Positions 30,548 through 54,136 are shown, counted from the stretch's first letter. The stretch is DNA of 59,953 bases from Rhodococcoides kroppenstedtii (GCF_900111805.1 NZ_FOJN01000019.1:1-59953); one strand, 5' to 3'. Translations and numbers: made by a program. The notes: generated from the letters alone by a model not told the origin.

Positions 30548-31000
30548 ATGAGCGCTTACCGCACCGTCGTCGTCGGAACCGACGGTTCCGATTCGTCCTT
30601 GCGGGCCGTGGAGAAGGCGGCGGCGCTGGCGGGGGACGCCGACGCCACCTTGTTCATCGCATGCGCCTACTACCCGGCGGACTCGAAGGCGTCCGGCCAC
30701 GATGCCGACGTCCTCGGCGAGGACGCCTACCAGATCACGGGATCCGCTCCGACACAGGAGATCCTGCGCACGGCGCGGGAGCGGGCGACGTCCGCCGGCG
30801 CCACCTCCATCGAGGAGCGTCCCGTCGTCGGCAACCCCGTCGACGCTCTGCTCGAGCTCGTCGGTGAGACGAAGGCGGACCTGCTGGTGGTGGGCAACCG
30901 CGGCCTGAACTCGCTGACCGGCCGGCTGCTGGGATCGGTGCCGTCGGATGCCGCGCGCAAGGCGCGGTGCGACGTTCTCATCGTCCACACCACACGCTGA
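30548..31000 (+). CDS. Universal stress protein (UspA family)
   Basis: 150 residues, a single Usp domain. It begins YRTVVVGTDGSDSSLRAVEKAA and ends with the ATP-binding signature G-N-R-G-x8-G-S-V (VVGNRGLNSLTGRLLGSVPSD), so it is of the nucleotide-binding type. Mycobacterial Usps act in hypoxia and dormancy; the role here is inferred from family only. ATG at 30548 has GGAGGA 4 bases upstream. It is divergent from the hydrolase-ABC gene and converges on the helicase gene. Confidence 0.92.
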   Translation: MSAYRTVVVGTDGSDSSLRAVEKAAALAGDADATLFIACAYYPADSKASGHDADVLGEDAYQITGSAPTQEILRTARERATSAGATSIEERPVVGNPVDALLELVGETKADLLVVGNRGLNSLTGRLLGSVPSDAARKARCDVLIVHTTR

Positions 31001-31093
31001 GTCACGGTTCCCGAGGCGTTCACCGCCCGCGCCGCTCGCGGCGTCGGGTGGTGAACCGTCACCAGGTCGCCCCTGCGGCGCCCCCAGTCGCCC

Positions 31094-33415
31094 CTACGGT
31101 CGGGCCGAGTACGGGGGAACGTCGCCCAGAACGTCGGGCAGCGGGAGTGAGTGCACGATGTCCACCCGCTGTGTGGCCCGGGTGAGGGCAACGTAGAGAT
31201 CGTTCAGTCCGCGGGCGGAGTCGGCGAGAATGCCGGCGGGTTCGACGAGGACGACCGAATCGAATTCCAGTCCCTTCGCCTCGCGCACGGTGCTCACCGT
31301 GACGTCGGCGCTCGCCCACACGCGGAGCGGCTCGACGAGCGCGGCGGGAGCCAGGACCGCCGAGGTGCCCGGGCGCGGATGGGTGGCGACGTGCCGTCCG
31401 ACGGCGGCCGAGAGATCGGCGGCCGGCACGTGGTCCGCCCGGGGGGCGTCGGTGCCCTCCCGGACCGATCGGGGCGGAGTGGCCGCCGGGTCGAGTTCGG
31501 CCAGCACCCGATGCGCGAGTTCCATGATCGCGGCGGGCGTGCGGTAGTTGACCGTCAGCTCGGTCAATTTCCAGCGACGCGCGACGTACGGCCCGAGCAC
31601 GTCCTGCCAGTTCGTCGTGCCGGCGGGCGCACCGGTCTGCGCGACGTCTCCCACCAGCGTCATCCACCGGTTCGGGATACGTCGCATCACCATGCGCCAG
31701 GCCATCGGCGACAGTTCCTGAGCCTCGTCGACGATGACGTGTCCGTAGGTCCACGTTCGGTCGCCGGCGGCGCGCTCCGCTGCGGTCAACCGACGCGTGT
31801 TCTCGTGTCGTTGCGCCAGCCGGTCCGCGTCGACGAGGTCGTAGGCCATGAGGATCTCGGGGTCCAGTTCGTCCTCGAGGTCCTGCGGTGCCGAGCCGGT
31901 GAGGATGTCCAGCGCACCCTGTGCGTCCTCGATCTCCGCGCGCCAGCGTCGCCGTTCCCGTTCCCGCTCCGCGGCATCGTCGATGCCGAGCAGCTCTGCC
32001 AGCTCGTCCAGCAGGGGAGCGTCCGACGGGGCGAAGCGGCCGTCGTCCGCGCGCGCGACAGCCTGCCGGTCGGTGTCGGACCAGGTCGGGGTCGCGGTAC
32101 GCAGCCGCTCCGGAGACGCGAGAAGGTCCGCCAGCACCTGCTGGGCGGTCAGGTCCGGCCACAGGCGTGCCAGCTCGCGCTGGATGTCGGGGTCCGCGCG
32201 CATCTCGTCGCGGGTGTCGGCCAGATCGTCGCGACTGAGCAGGTTCGCCCCACCGAGCACGTCGCCGCCCACTTGCGCGGCGAACTGGTCGGCCAACAGG
32301 TCGATCATGGTGGACACGAAGATCGGGCGCGCGAGGTTGTGCGGGCGGCGCGACGATCGCGCGCGGCCGCGCGCTCGCGTCACCGTCTTCCGGTCGATGC
32401 GCAGGGGATAGCCGTCGAACTGGACGACGACGGGCTCTCGCGGCACTTCCTGGCGGTCGCGCACGGCGGCGACGAGAACATCGACGACGGCGAGGTCGCC
32501 CTTGAGTTCCGCCTCGCGCGCCGTCTCGGACCGGCTCGCGTCGACACCCGGGAAGAGCGTGCCGACGGTGGCCAGCAACACCCCCGTCTCGCCGAGCGAC
32601 GGCAGCACCTGACCGATGTAGTCGAGGAAGGTCGAGTTGGGGCCGATCACCAGCACGCCGCTCTTGTCGAGCTGCTGACGGTACGTGTACAGCAGGTACG
32701 CCGCGCGATGCAGCGCGACGGCCGTCTTGCCGGTGCCCGGCCCACCCTGCACCACCAGCACGCTGCGGTGGGTGGACCGAATGATGTCGTCCTGCTCGCG
32801 CTGAATGGTCTCGACGATGTCGGTCATGTGCCCGGTCCGCGCGGCGTTCAACGCGGAGAGCAACGCGCTCTCGCCGGCCACGCCGTCGCTGCCGATCTCC
32901 ACGCCCGCATCGCGGGCCGCGTCGAGATCGAGGAACTCGTCGGCGACTCCCGTGACGGTGCGGCCGCGCGTGCGGAGGTGGCGGCGGCGCCGCACGCCCT
33001 CCGGGGCCGCCGGTGTGGCCAGGTAGAAGGGACGCGCGAGCGGTGCGCGCCAGTCGTACAGGAGCGACTCGAAGTCGTTGTCCTCGTCGAGAATGCCGAG
33101 TCGCCCGATGTACCGGGGGGCGTCGTCCTCGTCGACGTCGATGCGGCCGAAGCACAGCCCGTTCTCCGACGAGTCGTACTTGGCCAGGTCCTCGGTGTAC
33201 AGCGCGCTGAACGATTCCCGTTCGCTGCGGGCCTGCGGCGTCCCGCCGGTCTCGAGCAGCACGGTGCCCAGACGGGATTTCGCGTACGCGCGGAGCTCGT
33301 CGAGACGTCGGTAGAGCACGTCGAGGTGGCGCTGTTCGTCGGCCAGCGCGGGGTCGACGGCAGGGGTGGGGCCGTCGGGTTCGCCGGGGGACGAGGGGGT
33401 GGCCGGATCCGGCAC
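31094..33415 (-). CDS. HelD/HelR-type RNA polymerase-associated helicase-like ATPase
   Basis: About 773 residues of the UvrD/Rep-like superfamily 1. The N-terminal coiled-coil arm (ALADEQRHLDVLYRRLDELR) and the YIGRLGILDEDNDFESLLYDWRAPLARPFY block are diagnostic of the HelD class rather than UvrD. Walker A is GGPGTGKTAV, motif II VIVDEAQELSPMAW, and motif VI ALTRATQRVDI. HelD proteins remove stalled RNA polymerase from DNA; the actinobacterial HelR subgroup can displace rifamycins. GTG at 33415 is preferred because AGGAGG precedes it by 4 bases. I find no rifamycin-associated element upstream, so inducible resistance is not supported here. Confidence 0.88.
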   Translation of the reverse strand: MPDPATPSSPGEPDGPTPAVDPALADEQRHLDVLYRRLDELRAYAKSRLGTVLLETGGTPQARSERESFSALYTEDLAKYDSSENGLCFGRIDVDEDDAPRYIGRLGILDEDNDFESLLYDWRAPLARPFYLATPAAPEGVRRRRHLRTRGRTVTGVADEFLDLDAARDAGVEIGSDGVAGESALLSALNAARTGHMTDIVETIQREQDDIIRSTHRSVLVVQGGPGTGKTAVALHRAAYLLYTYRQQLDKSGVLVIGPNSTFLDYIGQVLPSLGETGVLLATVGTLFPGVDASRSETAREAELKGDLAVVDVLVAAVRDRQEVPREPVVVQFDGYPLRIDRKTVTRARGRARSSRRPHNLARPIFVSTMIDLLADQFAAQVGGDVLGGANLLSRDDLADTRDEMRADPDIQRELARLWPDLTAQQVLADLLASPERLRTATPTWSDTDRQAVARADDGRFAPSDAPLLDELAELLGIDDAAERERERRRWRAEIEDAQGALDILTGSAPQDLEDELDPEILMAYDLVDADRLAQRHENTRRLTAAERAAGDRTWTYGHVIVDEAQELSPMAWRMVMRRIPNRWMTLVGDVAQTGAPAGTTNWQDVLGPYVARRWKLTELTVNYRTPAAIMELAHRVLAELDPAATPPRSVREGTDAPRADHVPAADLSAAVGRHVATHPRPGTSAVLAPAALVEPLRVWASADVTVSTVREAKGLEFDSVVLVEPAGILADSARGLNDLYVALTRATQRVDIVHSLPLPDVLGDVPPYSARP

Positions 33416-33471
33416 TGGGCCTCCTGAAGGCAGAAACGAGAGCCAGAAGAGTCTACGGGCGTCGCACACGA

Positions 33472-33511
33472 CGACGGCCGACGCCTCCGGGAGGGAGGGC
33501 GTCGGCCGTCG
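33472..33511 (-). terminator. Terminator after the DoxX gene
   Basis: A 14-bp perfect stem (33472-33485 with 33498-33511) with a GC-rich loop, 26 bases past the DoxX stop and upstream of the helicase gene on the same strand. It separates the two transcripts. Confidence 0.75.
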
Positions 33512-33536
33512 ACGGAGTTGCTGACCGATCCGGGGA

Positions 33537-34571
33537 TCAGACGTACTGGTGCACGGTGCTCTCGATCTGCGCGCGCGCGGACCGGGCGCGCTTCTCGGCG
33601 TCCTTCAGCGACGACTGGAGCTGCTTCTGCGCGTCCTTGCTTGCCGAGGCGTACTTCTTCTTGTAGTCCTTGCGCGCCTGCTCGAGCTGCTTGCGCGCTT
33701 CCTTGCGCTGCTTCTTGGTGGCCTTGCGGGCCTTCTTGCCGTACTCGTCCAGCAGGTCGGACCCGTCCTTGCGGGCCCGCTCCGCCAGATCCGCACCGCG
33801 AGCGACGGCCACGTCGGCGTACTTGCTGCCCTTGTCCTGGGCGACCTCGGCGAGGTCGGAGGCGCGGGCGGCCGCGAGGTCGGCCCACTTGGCGCTGCGC
33901 TCCTTGGCCAGCTCGGCCAGCTTCCCGCCGCGGTCCTGCGCGACGTTCGCGAGAACGGCGGCCTGCTCGGCTCCCTTGTGCGCCGCGACCTCGGCGTAGG
34001 GCTGCACGCGCTCGGCCGCGACCTCGGCGAACTCCTTCGCCTTGTGGCCTGCGGACGCCAGCGTGTCGGAGGTGTCCGAGGACGACGCGAGCGGGATGGC
34101 CCCGGCGACGGCCACCTTCGCGTTGCGCGCGGCGCGCTTGCTGCGCCAGGCGACGGAAGGCTTGCCCTCGGTGTCGACGGCGGCGATCAGCAGACCACCG
34201 AGCAGGCTGACGTTCTTGAGGAACTGGGTGCGCTGCAGAGCCTTGGCCTCCGGGTCGGTCTCCTCCCAGAAGGCGTGACCCGCGAGGGTCGTCGGCACCA
34301 GGCTGCCGGCGAGGACGGCCGACGCGATGCGCGGCGCCTTGCCCGTCGCGAGCAGAACGCCGCCACCGATCTGGATGGCCGCGTTGATCTTGACGAGCGT
34401 CTCCGGATCGTCGGGAACGTTCTGGGTGACCTCGTCGGGAAGGACGTCCTGACTCTTGTCGATCAGCGGCTTCGCGGCCTTCGCTCGGCCGGACGGGTTG
34501 CGCAGTGCGTCCACGCCCCCCGCGACGAAGATGGATGCAAGCATCGGTCGGGCGATCCGGCGGACAATCAC
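33537..34571 (-). CDS. DoxX-family membrane protein with an 11-residue-repeat helical tail
   Basis: 344 residues. Residues 1-135 are a DoxX-like four-helix membrane domain (MLASIFVAGGVDAL, INAAIQIGGGVLLATGKAPRIAS, FLKNVSLLGGLLIAAVDTEG). From about 181 to 283 there is a run of 11-residue repeats of the form aromatic/Leu-A-E/D-hydrophobic-A-x-x-basic-x-x-charged, such as LAELAKERSAK at 218-228, WADLAAARASD at 229-239, LAEVAQDKGSK at 240-250 and YADVAVARGAD at 251-261. The last 60 residues are a Lys/Arg-rich helix. GTG at 34571 has AGGAGG 4 bases upstream. The membrane part is family-typical; the repeats imply a long amphipathic helix that could bind lipid surfaces. Confidence 0.85.
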   Translation of the reverse strand: MIVRRIARPMLASIFVAGGVDALRNPSGRAKAAKPLIDKSQDVLPDEVTQNVPDDPETLVKINAAIQIGGGVLLATGKAPRIASAVLAGSLVPTTLAGHAFWEETDPEAKALQRTQFLKNVSLLGGLLIAAVDTEGKPSVAWRSKRAARNAKVAVAGAIPLASSSDTSDTLASAGHKAKEFAEVAAERVQPYAEVAAHKGAEQAAVLANVAQDRGGKLAELAKERSAKWADLAAARASDLAEVAQDKGSKYADVAVARGADLAERARKDGSDLLDEYGKKARKATKKQRKEARKQLEQARKDYKKKYASASKDAQKQLQSSLKDAEKRARSARAQIESTVHQYV

Positions 34572-34724
34572 TGAGCCTCCTGCAGAACGGCGGTCTGGGA
34601 CGGTGGAACGGGTGTGCGAACCCGCCGCCGACGAGGGCGACCGGTCCGCATCACCGGTAGCAGTACCCCCGGGCCCCCCGAGTCAATCCCCGTGACGGGC
34701 GTCGGCTGCTGTGACCGCGCACGG

Positions 34725-35411
34725 TCACCACCCGCGCTCGCGCCATTCCCCGAGGTGCGGGCGCTCGGCACCGAGCGTGGTGTCCTTGCCGTGGCCGGGA
34801 TAGACGACGGTGAAGTCGTCGAACCGCGCGAACAACTTGGTCTCGACGTCGTTCAGCAACGACTCGAAGTTCTCCGGCCCGTCGGTCTTGCCGACGCCGC
34901 CGGGGAACAGGGAGTCGCCCGTGAACAGGTGGACGCGGCCGTCGGCCGGGTCCGTCACCGCCAGGGCGATCGAGCCCGGCGTATGCCCGCGGAGGTGGAT
35001 CACGTCGACGTCCACGTCGCCGACCGTCACACGGTCACCGTCGTGCAGCAGCGTGTCGGGGACGACGGGGAGCGGGTCCGCGTCGAGCGGGTGCGCCGCG
35101 GTGGGCGCGCCCGTCGCGTCGACGAGTGCCGACAGCGCCTGCCAGTGGTCGGCGTGCTGGTGTGTGGTGACGACGAGCTCGACGCGCGGCGCAGCGGAGG
35201 CGACGAGCGCACGCAACGTCTCGGCGTCGTTCGCGGCGTCGATCAGCAGCGCGGAACCCGTCCGGGAACAGACGACCAGATAGGCGTTGTTGTCCATGGG
35301 GCCCACCGAGGTCTTCACGATCGCGGCATGCGACAGCGTTCGCCGCTGTGCGCTCCCGTCGGACACGTCGCCGGTGTAGTCGTCGGACACGGTGCGCTCG
35401 GTGGGGCTCAT
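34725..35411 (-). CDS. Metallo-beta-lactamase fold hydrolase
   Basis: 228 residues. The metal-binding motif THQHADHWQA, then HLRGHTPGSIAL, FTGDSLFPGGVGKTD and YPGHGKDTTLG are complete, so a di-metal hydrolase of the glyoxalase II-like group is expected. The M. tuberculosis gene just before uvrA (Rv1637c) is the likely counterpart. ATG at 35411. Divergent from uvrA. Substrate unproven; thioesters are the common choice for this group. Confidence 0.88.
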   Translation of the reverse strand: MSPTERTVSDDYTGDVSDGSAQRRTLSHAAIVKTSVGPMDNNAYLVVCSRTGSALLIDAANDAETLRALVASAAPRVELVVTTHQHADHWQALSALVDATGAPTAAHPLDADPLPVVPDTLLHDGDRVTVGDVDVDVIHLRGHTPGSIALAVTDPADGRVHLFTGDSLFPGGVGKTDGPENFESLLNDVETKLFARFDDFTVVYPGHGKDTTLGAERPHLGEWRERGW

Positions 35412-35647
35412 GAGCGTGAGATTACCCACGTCGGACGCCGTCGAGCGCCGGAGACCGGGCCGTGCGCCGACGTGTGGCACGACGTGTCGGTGGTCCGGCC
35501 TATGGTCGGGAGCGGTCCTCGGTGCCGAATCGGACGGTCGGAGGAACCCGACGCGCGACGGCGTGGGGACAGTGGCGCGGGACTGCGACGGCGCGGGGAC
35601 AGTACGGACAGCACGGTGATCGGCCGTGCGAGACGAGAGGACGGACC

Positions 35648-38560
<2,913 letters not shown>

Positions 38561-38612
38561 GCCCGCCTCGACCCGGAACCGGTCGAGCCCTCGATCGTCC
38601 GACCCCCGATCG

Positions 38613-39014
38613 TCAGTACACGGGCCCGGTGTACTTCTCGCCGGGTCCGGCGCCCGGTGCGTCGGGGTGCGCGGACTGCTCGCGGAACGCGCGCTGCAGC
38701 GCCTGCAGGCCTTCTCGGATGGGGCCGGCGTGCGGTCCGAGGAACTCCACCGAGGCCGTCACCAGTCCCGCGAGGGCGGTGATGACGCGTCGGGCCTCGT
38801 CCAGATCGAGGTGGGGGCTGTTCTCGGGATCCTCGTCGGAGAGGCCGAGCTTCTCCGCGGCGGAACTCATGAGCATCACCGCCGAGCGGCTGATGACCTC
38901 GACCGCAGGAACGTCGGCGAGCTCGCGCACGGCCGTGGGCCCGGTGGGGGACGGGTCGCTGGGGGACGAGTCGGTGGGGTCGGAGGAAATGCCGGCGTCG
39001 GCCGCGTCGCTCAT
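38613..39014 (-). CDS. DUF1844 domain protein
   Basis: 133 residues. A Ser/Pro/Asp-rich N-terminal 40 residues precede the DUF1844 core (SRSAVMLMSSAAEKLGL, LDLDEARRVITALAGLV and a terminal LQALQRAFREQ). The family is widespread in bacteria next to infC and of unknown function. ATG at 39014. It is divergent from the infC transcript and convergent with uvrA. Confidence 0.85.
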   Translation of the reverse strand: MSDAADAGISSDPTDSSPSDPSPTGPTAVRELADVPAVEVISRSAVMLMSSAAEKLGLSDEDPENSPHLDLDEARRVITALAGLVTASVEFLGPHAGPIREGLQALQRAFREQSAHPDAPGAGPGEKYTGPVY

Positions 39015-39448
39015 GAACTCACCTTCTCACGCGCGAACAGGCCGGTGGGTGGGTGGGAACGACACCGCTCGGTAGCGCCGACGCGATTCGGTCACCGGCG
39101 GCCCGAGTGGTATCGTTGCGCCACGACCGCCTTCAGGTGACCAGTTCGCCCGGAGGCCGCAAGTGGAGTCCGTCTCCCACCTCTGTTCGGTTCGCCGTTC
39201 AGTGGTCCGGTCCCTCGCACTGCGGTGCGTGACGTCGAGTTTCGTGTCGGCGTCGTCGAGCTCCGGCTCGGGTGGACCGGTCGGTACCGGACCCCGCTGT
39301 CCACGAGGAATCGTGGCCACGGGGTCTTTCGCGTCGATGGGCCCGAGCACTGCTCGGGAATATCTCACCGGCTCGGGGTGTCGACGGAAGGCGAGGCGCA
39401 CTGGCGCCGGTCCGGCACAGTCCGTCACCGCACTACCGAGGAGGCCCC
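39015..39448 (+). promoter_or_regulatory. infC operon promoter and long leader
   Basis: No gene is evident in this stretch. TATCGT at 39111-39116 matches a -10 element, giving a leader of about 325 nt before infC. The leader contains several GC-rich inverted repeats, for example CCCGAGC...GCTCGGG near 39343-39359. Leaders of infC-rpmI-rplT operons are often regulated by L20 or by IF3 itself, but I cannot assign a known motif here. Confidence 0.45.
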
Positions 39449-40048
<600 letters not shown>

Positions 40049-40119
40049 CGCGCCCCGGTCCGTACACGGTCGATCCGCACGCTCGGATGCGGGTCGACGC
40101 AACACAGAACTGAGGATTC

Positions 40120-40314
40120 ATGCCCAAGTCGAAGACGCACAGTGGTACGTCGAAGCGATTCAAGGTGTCGGGTAGCGGAAAAATCCTGCGCCAGAAGGCC
40201 GGCCGTCGCCACCTGCTCGAGCACAAGTCCTCGCGTGTCACCCGCCGCCTGGACGGCAAGGCCGTCGTGAGCGCGAACGACGTTCCCCGCGTCAAGCGGC
40301 TGCTCGGTCTCTGA
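40120..40314 (+). CDS. rpmI: 50S ribosomal protein L35
   Basis: 64 residues, [20 protein letters not shown] to PRVKRLLGL, complete and family-typical. ATG 40120 follows GAGGA closely. 71 bases after infC and 51 before rplT in one operon. Confidence 0.97.
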   Translation: MPKSKTHSGTSKRFKVSGSGKILRQKAGRRHLLEHKSSRVTRRLDGKAVVSANDVPRVKRLLGL

Positions 40315-40365
40315 CACCCTCCAACCCGGGCCGTCCCACGGCCCCAGATCGACAAGGATTCACCA

Positions 40366-40752
40366 GTGGCACGCGTCAAGAGGGCGGTCAACGCCCAGAA
40401 GAAGCGCCGTTCGATTCTCGAGGCGTCCAGCGGTTACCGCGGACAGCGCTCGCGTCTGTACACCAAGGCGAAGGAGCAGCAGCTCCACTCGCTCACCTAC
40501 GCCTACCGGGACCGCCGGGCGCGCAAGGGTGACTTCCGCAAGCTGTGGATCACGCGTATCAACGCGGCGGCCCGCGCCAACGACATCACCTACAACCGCT
40601 TCGTCCAGGGCCTGAAGATCGCGGGTGTCGAGGTGGACCGCAAGATCCTCGCCGAGCTCGCCGTGTCCGACGCAGCGGCGTTCACGAGCCTGGTCGAGAT
40701 CGCCAAGGCCGCTCTGCCCGCCGATGTGAACCAGCCGGGAGAAGCAGCCTGA
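40366..40752 (+). CDS. rplT: 50S ribosomal protein L20
   Basis: 128 residues, starting [20 protein letters not shown] with the conserved RNA-binding Lys/Arg-rich N-terminus and [28 protein letters not shown] start at 40366. L20 assembles early on 23S rRNA and represses this operon in several bacteria. Its stop overlaps the likely CTG start of the next gene. Confidence 0.97.
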   Translation: MARVKRAVNAQKKRRSILEASSGYRGQRSRLYTKAKEQQLHSLTYAYRDRRARKGDFRKLWITRINAAARANDITYNRFVQGLKIAGVEVDRKILAELAVSDAAAFTSLVEIAKAALPADVNQPGEAA

Positions 40753-41585
40753 CCGGCTCCCCCGACAGCTCCACGCGACCCGCGGCTCCGCTCACCGAGC
40801 GGACACCGCGGGTCGTGTCGGCTGTGAAGCTCCATCGCGGTGCCGAACGTCGCCGGACCGGACTGTTTCTCGCCGAGGGTGAGAACGCCGTCGTCGAGGC
40901 GGTCGCCGCCGGCGCCGCCCTGCGCCTCTTCGCGACGCAGCGCTGGGTCGACCGCGACGGGGGACCGGTCACGGCCGCAGGCGCCGCCGGAGTGCCGGTC
41001 GACGTCGTCACCGATCGCGCCGCCGCGGCGTTGTCCGACACGGTGACCCCGCCCGGTCTGATCGCCGTCGCGCGGTCGGTCGTCGTCGGCGTGGCGGATG
41101 CCGTCGCCCCGGGGCAACGGCTGGTGGCGGTTCCCGTCGAGATCGCCGAGCCCGGTAATGCGGGCACGCTGCTGCGGGTGGCCGACGCCGCGGGAGCCGA
41201 CGCCACCGTGTTCGCCGGGGACAGCGTGGACCCCGAGAACGGCAAGGCCGTGCGGGCGTCCGCGGGCAGTCTGTTCCACCTTCCCGTCGCGCGGGAACGC
41301 TCGATCGACGCGGTGCTGGACGCCGTGCGCGGCGCCGGCCTCACCGTCGTGGCCACCACCGTGGACGGCGAGGTGGACCTCGACGACGCCGACGATCTGC
41401 TCGCCGGTCCCACCGCGTGGCTCTTCGGCAACGAGGCCCACGGGTTGTCCGCCGAGGTGGCGTCGGCCGCGGATCACCGGGTGTCGATTCCGATCCACGG
41501 CCGCGCCGAAAGTCTGAACCTGGCCACGGCTGCCACGCTGTGTCTCTACGCCAGCGCCCGCGTCCACCGTCGCCGGCGACCGTGA
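40749..41585 (+). CDS. tsnR: SpoU-family rRNA 2'-O-methyltransferase (TsnR-like)
   Basis: About 278 residues. The substrate-binding N-domain ([23 protein letters not shown]) and the SPOUT knot motifs ([33 protein letters not shown] and [21 protein letters not shown]) identify a SpoU methyltransferase; M. tuberculosis TsnR (Rv1644) occupies this position. No ATG/GTG/TTG lies in frame between the rplT stop and the conserved region except GTG 40815, which has no ribosome site. CTG at 40749 overlaps the rplT stop (CTGA), has GGGAGA 6 bases upstream, and includes the LTER segment seen in relatives. I take CTG as the start with moderate confidence. Confidence 0.88.
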   Translation: MTGSPDSSTRPAAPLTERTPRVVSAVKLHRGAERRRTGLFLAEGENAVVEAVAAGAALRLFATQRWVDRDGGPVTAAGAAGVPVDVVTDRAAAALSDTVTPPGLIAVARSVVVGVADAVAPGQRLVAVPVEIAEPGNAGTLLRVADAAGADATVFAGDSVDPENGKAVRASAGSLFHLPVARERSIDAVLDAVRGAGLTVVATTVDGEVDLDDADDLLAGPTAWLFGNEAHGLSAEVASAADHRVSIPIHGRAESLNLATAATLCLYASARVHRRRRP

Positions 41586-42773
<1,188 letters not shown>

Positions 42774-42851
42774 CACCGCTCGGTCCCCACGCCTCCGGTC
42801 TCCACGCCCTCGATTCACGCTCCACCCGATTCACGAAAGCGAGCTCCCGCC

Positions 42852-45374
42852 GTGCGCGTTCCCCAGTCCTGGTTGACCGAGGTGGTCTCCAAGGCCGCTC
42901 CCGGATGGCAGGTGTCCGCCGACGAGCTCGACGCCGGCTTCGTCCGGGTGGGCTTCGAGATCGAGGACGTGCTGCCGCTGCCCGAGATCACGGGTCCGTT
43001 GGTGATCGGCCGCGTCGAGTCCATCGAGGAACTGACGGAGTTCAAGAAGCCGATCCGGTTCTGTCTGGTCGAGGTCGGGGAGGCGGAGCCGCGGGGCATC
43101 GTCTGCGGTGCGCGCAATTTCGTCGTCGGGGACCTGGTGGTCGCGGCGCTGCCCGGGTGCGTGCTGCCCGGCGGGTTCGCCATCGCGGCGCGGAAGACCT
43201 ACGGCCGCACGTCCGACGGCATGATCTGCTCGGTCTCCGAACTGGGCATCGGCGCCGACCATTCGGGCATTCTCACGCTGCCCGCCGACACCCGGGTCGC
43301 CGGCACCGACGCCGTCGTCACGCCGGGTGACGACGCCCGTGCGGTGCTGGGCACCGACGACACGGTTTTCGACGTGAACGTCACGCCCGACCGCGGATAC
43401 GCCCTCAGCGTGCGCGGTCTCGCGCGCGAGCTCGCGTGCGGTTTCGACCTCGACTACGCCGACCCGGCGGATGCCCGGCACCCGGTGGTGCCGGCGGCTG
43501 CGGCGGACGGTCCCGCGTGGGAGGTCGATCTGCGCGCGGAGTCCGGCGCCACGCGCTTCGCCGCGCGCCGCGTGGTCGGTATCGACGCGGGGGCACGCTC
43601 GCCGTGGTGGCTGCAACGACGGCTCCTGCTCGCCGGCGTCCGACCGATCTCGGCCGCGGTCGACGTCACGAACTACGTCATGCTCGAGCTCGGCCAGCCG
43701 TTGCACGCGTTCGATGCCGCCGCGTTGCAGGGGCCGCTCGTGGTTCGTCGTGCTGCGGCGGGGGAGACGCTGCGCACCCTCGACGACGTCGAGCGCACGC
43801 TCGATCCGGAGGACGTCGTCATCGCCGACGACTCGGGGGTCGTCTCGCTCGCCGGTGTAATGGGCGGCGCTTCCACCGAAGTCTCGGACGCGACCACCGA
43901 CGTGGTGCTCGAGGCGGCGATCTGGAGCCCGCTCGCGGTCTTCCGCACGGCTCGACGCCACAAGCTGCCGAGCGAGGCGAGCCGGCGGTACGAGCGGGTC
44001 GTCGATTCCGCGCTGCCGGTGCGCGCGCTCGATCGTGCGGCGTCGCTGCTGGTGTCGATCGCCGGTGGTCGGGTGGAGTCGACGCTGACCGACGTCGGCG
44101 CGGCCGACACCTTCCCCGCCGTGCGGATGGACCTGGATCGACCGGATCGGGTCGCCGGGGTGCAGTACCCCGCGGGGACCTCGGTGCGTCGCCTGTCGCA
44201 AATCGGGTGCGAGACGCGGGTGGAGGTGTCCGAGGCCGGTCGCGGTGTGCTGGTGGTGACCCCGCCGACCTGGCGACCGGACCTGACCCAGGCCGCGGAC
44301 CTGGTCGAGGAGGTGCTGCGGCTCGAGGGGCTCGAGAACATCCCGTCGGTGCTTCCCTCGGCACCCGCCGGGCGTGGACTCACGCCCGTGCAGCGCCGTC
44401 GTCGAGCGATCGGCCGGGCGTTGGCCTACACCGGACACGTCGAGATCCTGAATCCGGTGTTCCTGCCCGCGGGTGTGTTCGACGTGTGGGGTCTGCCGTC
44501 CGACGACACTCGACGCGTGACCACCACGGTGCTCAATCCGCTCGAGGCGGACCGGCCCGCATTGGCCACGACGCTCCTTCCCGGTTTGCTGGAGACCCTG
44601 CAGCGCAACGTCTCTCGTGGACAGCGCGATCTGGCGCTGTTCTCGATCGCCCAGGTCGTGCTGCCCGGTGAGGGCACCCGTCCCGTCGACGCACTGGCAG
44701 TGGACCGTCGTCCGACGGAGGAGGAGATCGCCGCGCTCACCCAGTCGCTGCCCGCCCAGCCCGTCCATGTCGGTGTGGTGCTGACCGGTGCGGTGACCGC
44801 GTCGGGTCCCTGGGGTCCGGGGCGACCGGCCGAGGCGGCGGACGCTTTCGCGGCTGCGCGAACGGTGGCCGACGCGTGCGGCGTGGACCTCGAACTGCGC
44901 GCCGCGCAGTACTTGCCGTGGCATCCGGGGCGGTGTGCGGAACTGGTGGTCGACGGCGTCGTGGTCGGTCACGCGGGGGAGTTGCACCCCGGGGTGCTCG
45001 AGCGGGCCGGCCTGCCGCCGCGCACCTGCGCCGTCGAGCTGAATCTGGACGCGATCGAGGTCCGGGAGGTGCTGCCGTCTCCGACGGTCTCCCCGTTCCC
45101 CGCCGTGCTGCAGGACGTCGCGGTGGTCGTCGATCGCGCGGTGGCGGCTGCGGACGTGCAGAAGGCGCTGGTCGCAGGGGCGGGCGGGCTGCTCGAGGAC
45201 ATCCGGTTGTTCGACGTCTTCACCGGCGATCAGGTGGGTGCGGACCGGAAGTCCCTCGCGTTCGCGTTGCGCTTCCGCGCCCCGGACCGCACGCTCACGG
45301 AGGACGAGGCCAGCGCCGCGCGTGACGCAGCCGTCGCGGCGGCTGCGTCGGCGGTCGGCGCGCACCTGCGGTAG
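42852..45374 (+). CDS. pheT: Phenylalanyl-tRNA synthetase beta subunit
   Basis: 840 residues. The N-terminal EMAP/tRNA-binding domain ([33 protein letters not shown]), the B3/B4 editing domain ([19 protein letters not shown]), the B5 domain and a C-terminal anticodon-binding fold ([32 protein letters not shown]) are all present. GTG start, in line with the family N-terminus [11 protein letters not shown]. Works with pheS. Confidence 0.96.
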   Translation: MRVPQSWLTEVVSKAAPGWQVSADELDAGFVRVGFEIEDVLPLPEITGPLVIGRVESIEELTEFKKPIRFCLVEVGEAEPRGIVCGARNFVVGDLVVAALPGCVLPGGFAIAARKTYGRTSDGMICSVSELGIGADHSGILTLPADTRVAGTDAVVTPGDDARAVLGTDDTVFDVNVTPDRGYALSVRGLARELACGFDLDYADPADARHPVVPAAAADGPAWEVDLRAESGATRFAARRVVGIDAGARSPWWLQRRLLLAGVRPISAAVDVTNYVMLELGQPLHAFDAAALQGPLVVRRAAAGETLRTLDDVERTLDPEDVVIADDSGVVSLAGVMGGASTEVSDATTDVVLEAAIWSPLAVFRTARRHKLPSEASRRYERVVDSALPVRALDRAASLLVSIAGGRVESTLTDVGAADTFPAVRMDLDRPDRVAGVQYPAGTSVRRLSQIGCETRVEVSEAGRGVLVVTPPTWRPDLTQAADLVEEVLRLEGLENIPSVLPSAPAGRGLTPVQRRRRAIGRALAYTGHVEILNPVFLPAGVFDVWGLPSDDTRRVTTTVLNPLEADRPALATTLLPGLLETLQRNVSRGQRDLALFSIAQVVLPGEGTRPVDALAVDRRPTEEEIAALTQSLPAQPVHVGVVLTGAVTASGPWGPGRPAEAADAFAAARTVADACGVDLELRAAQYLPWHPGRCAELVVDGVVVGHAGELHPGVLERAGLPPRTCAVELNLDAIEVREVLPSPTVSPFPAVLQDVAVVVDRAVAAADVQKALVAGAGGLLEDIRLFDVFTGDQVGADRKSLAFALRFRAPDRTLTEDEASAARDAAVAAAASAVGAHLR

Positions 45375-45392
45375 CCGCCCCCTGTCGAATGA

Positions 45393-51273
<5,881 letters not shown>

Positions 51274-51331
51274 CGTTCCGCACCACGGAATTCGCGCGAA
51301 CCGAACCACGACACACAAGGAGCTCAACCTC

Positions 51332-53997
<2,666 letters not shown>

Positions 53998-54136
53998 TCC
54001 GGCGGAGTCCGCGGGAGACCCCGTGCCGGTGTGAGACGCTGTGATCCGCCGGTGGCGGGGCGCCGGCGGCGAGTGGGTCGGTGCGTGCCGTGCTCGGTGA
54101 TCGGTGCGCGCAGTGTTCGGTGACGGAGGAGAACAG

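Noticed and set aside
33416..33540. Rifamycin-associated element upstream of the HelD/HelR gene
   Set aside because: Looked for and not found; only a terminator hairpin of the neighbouring gene is present.
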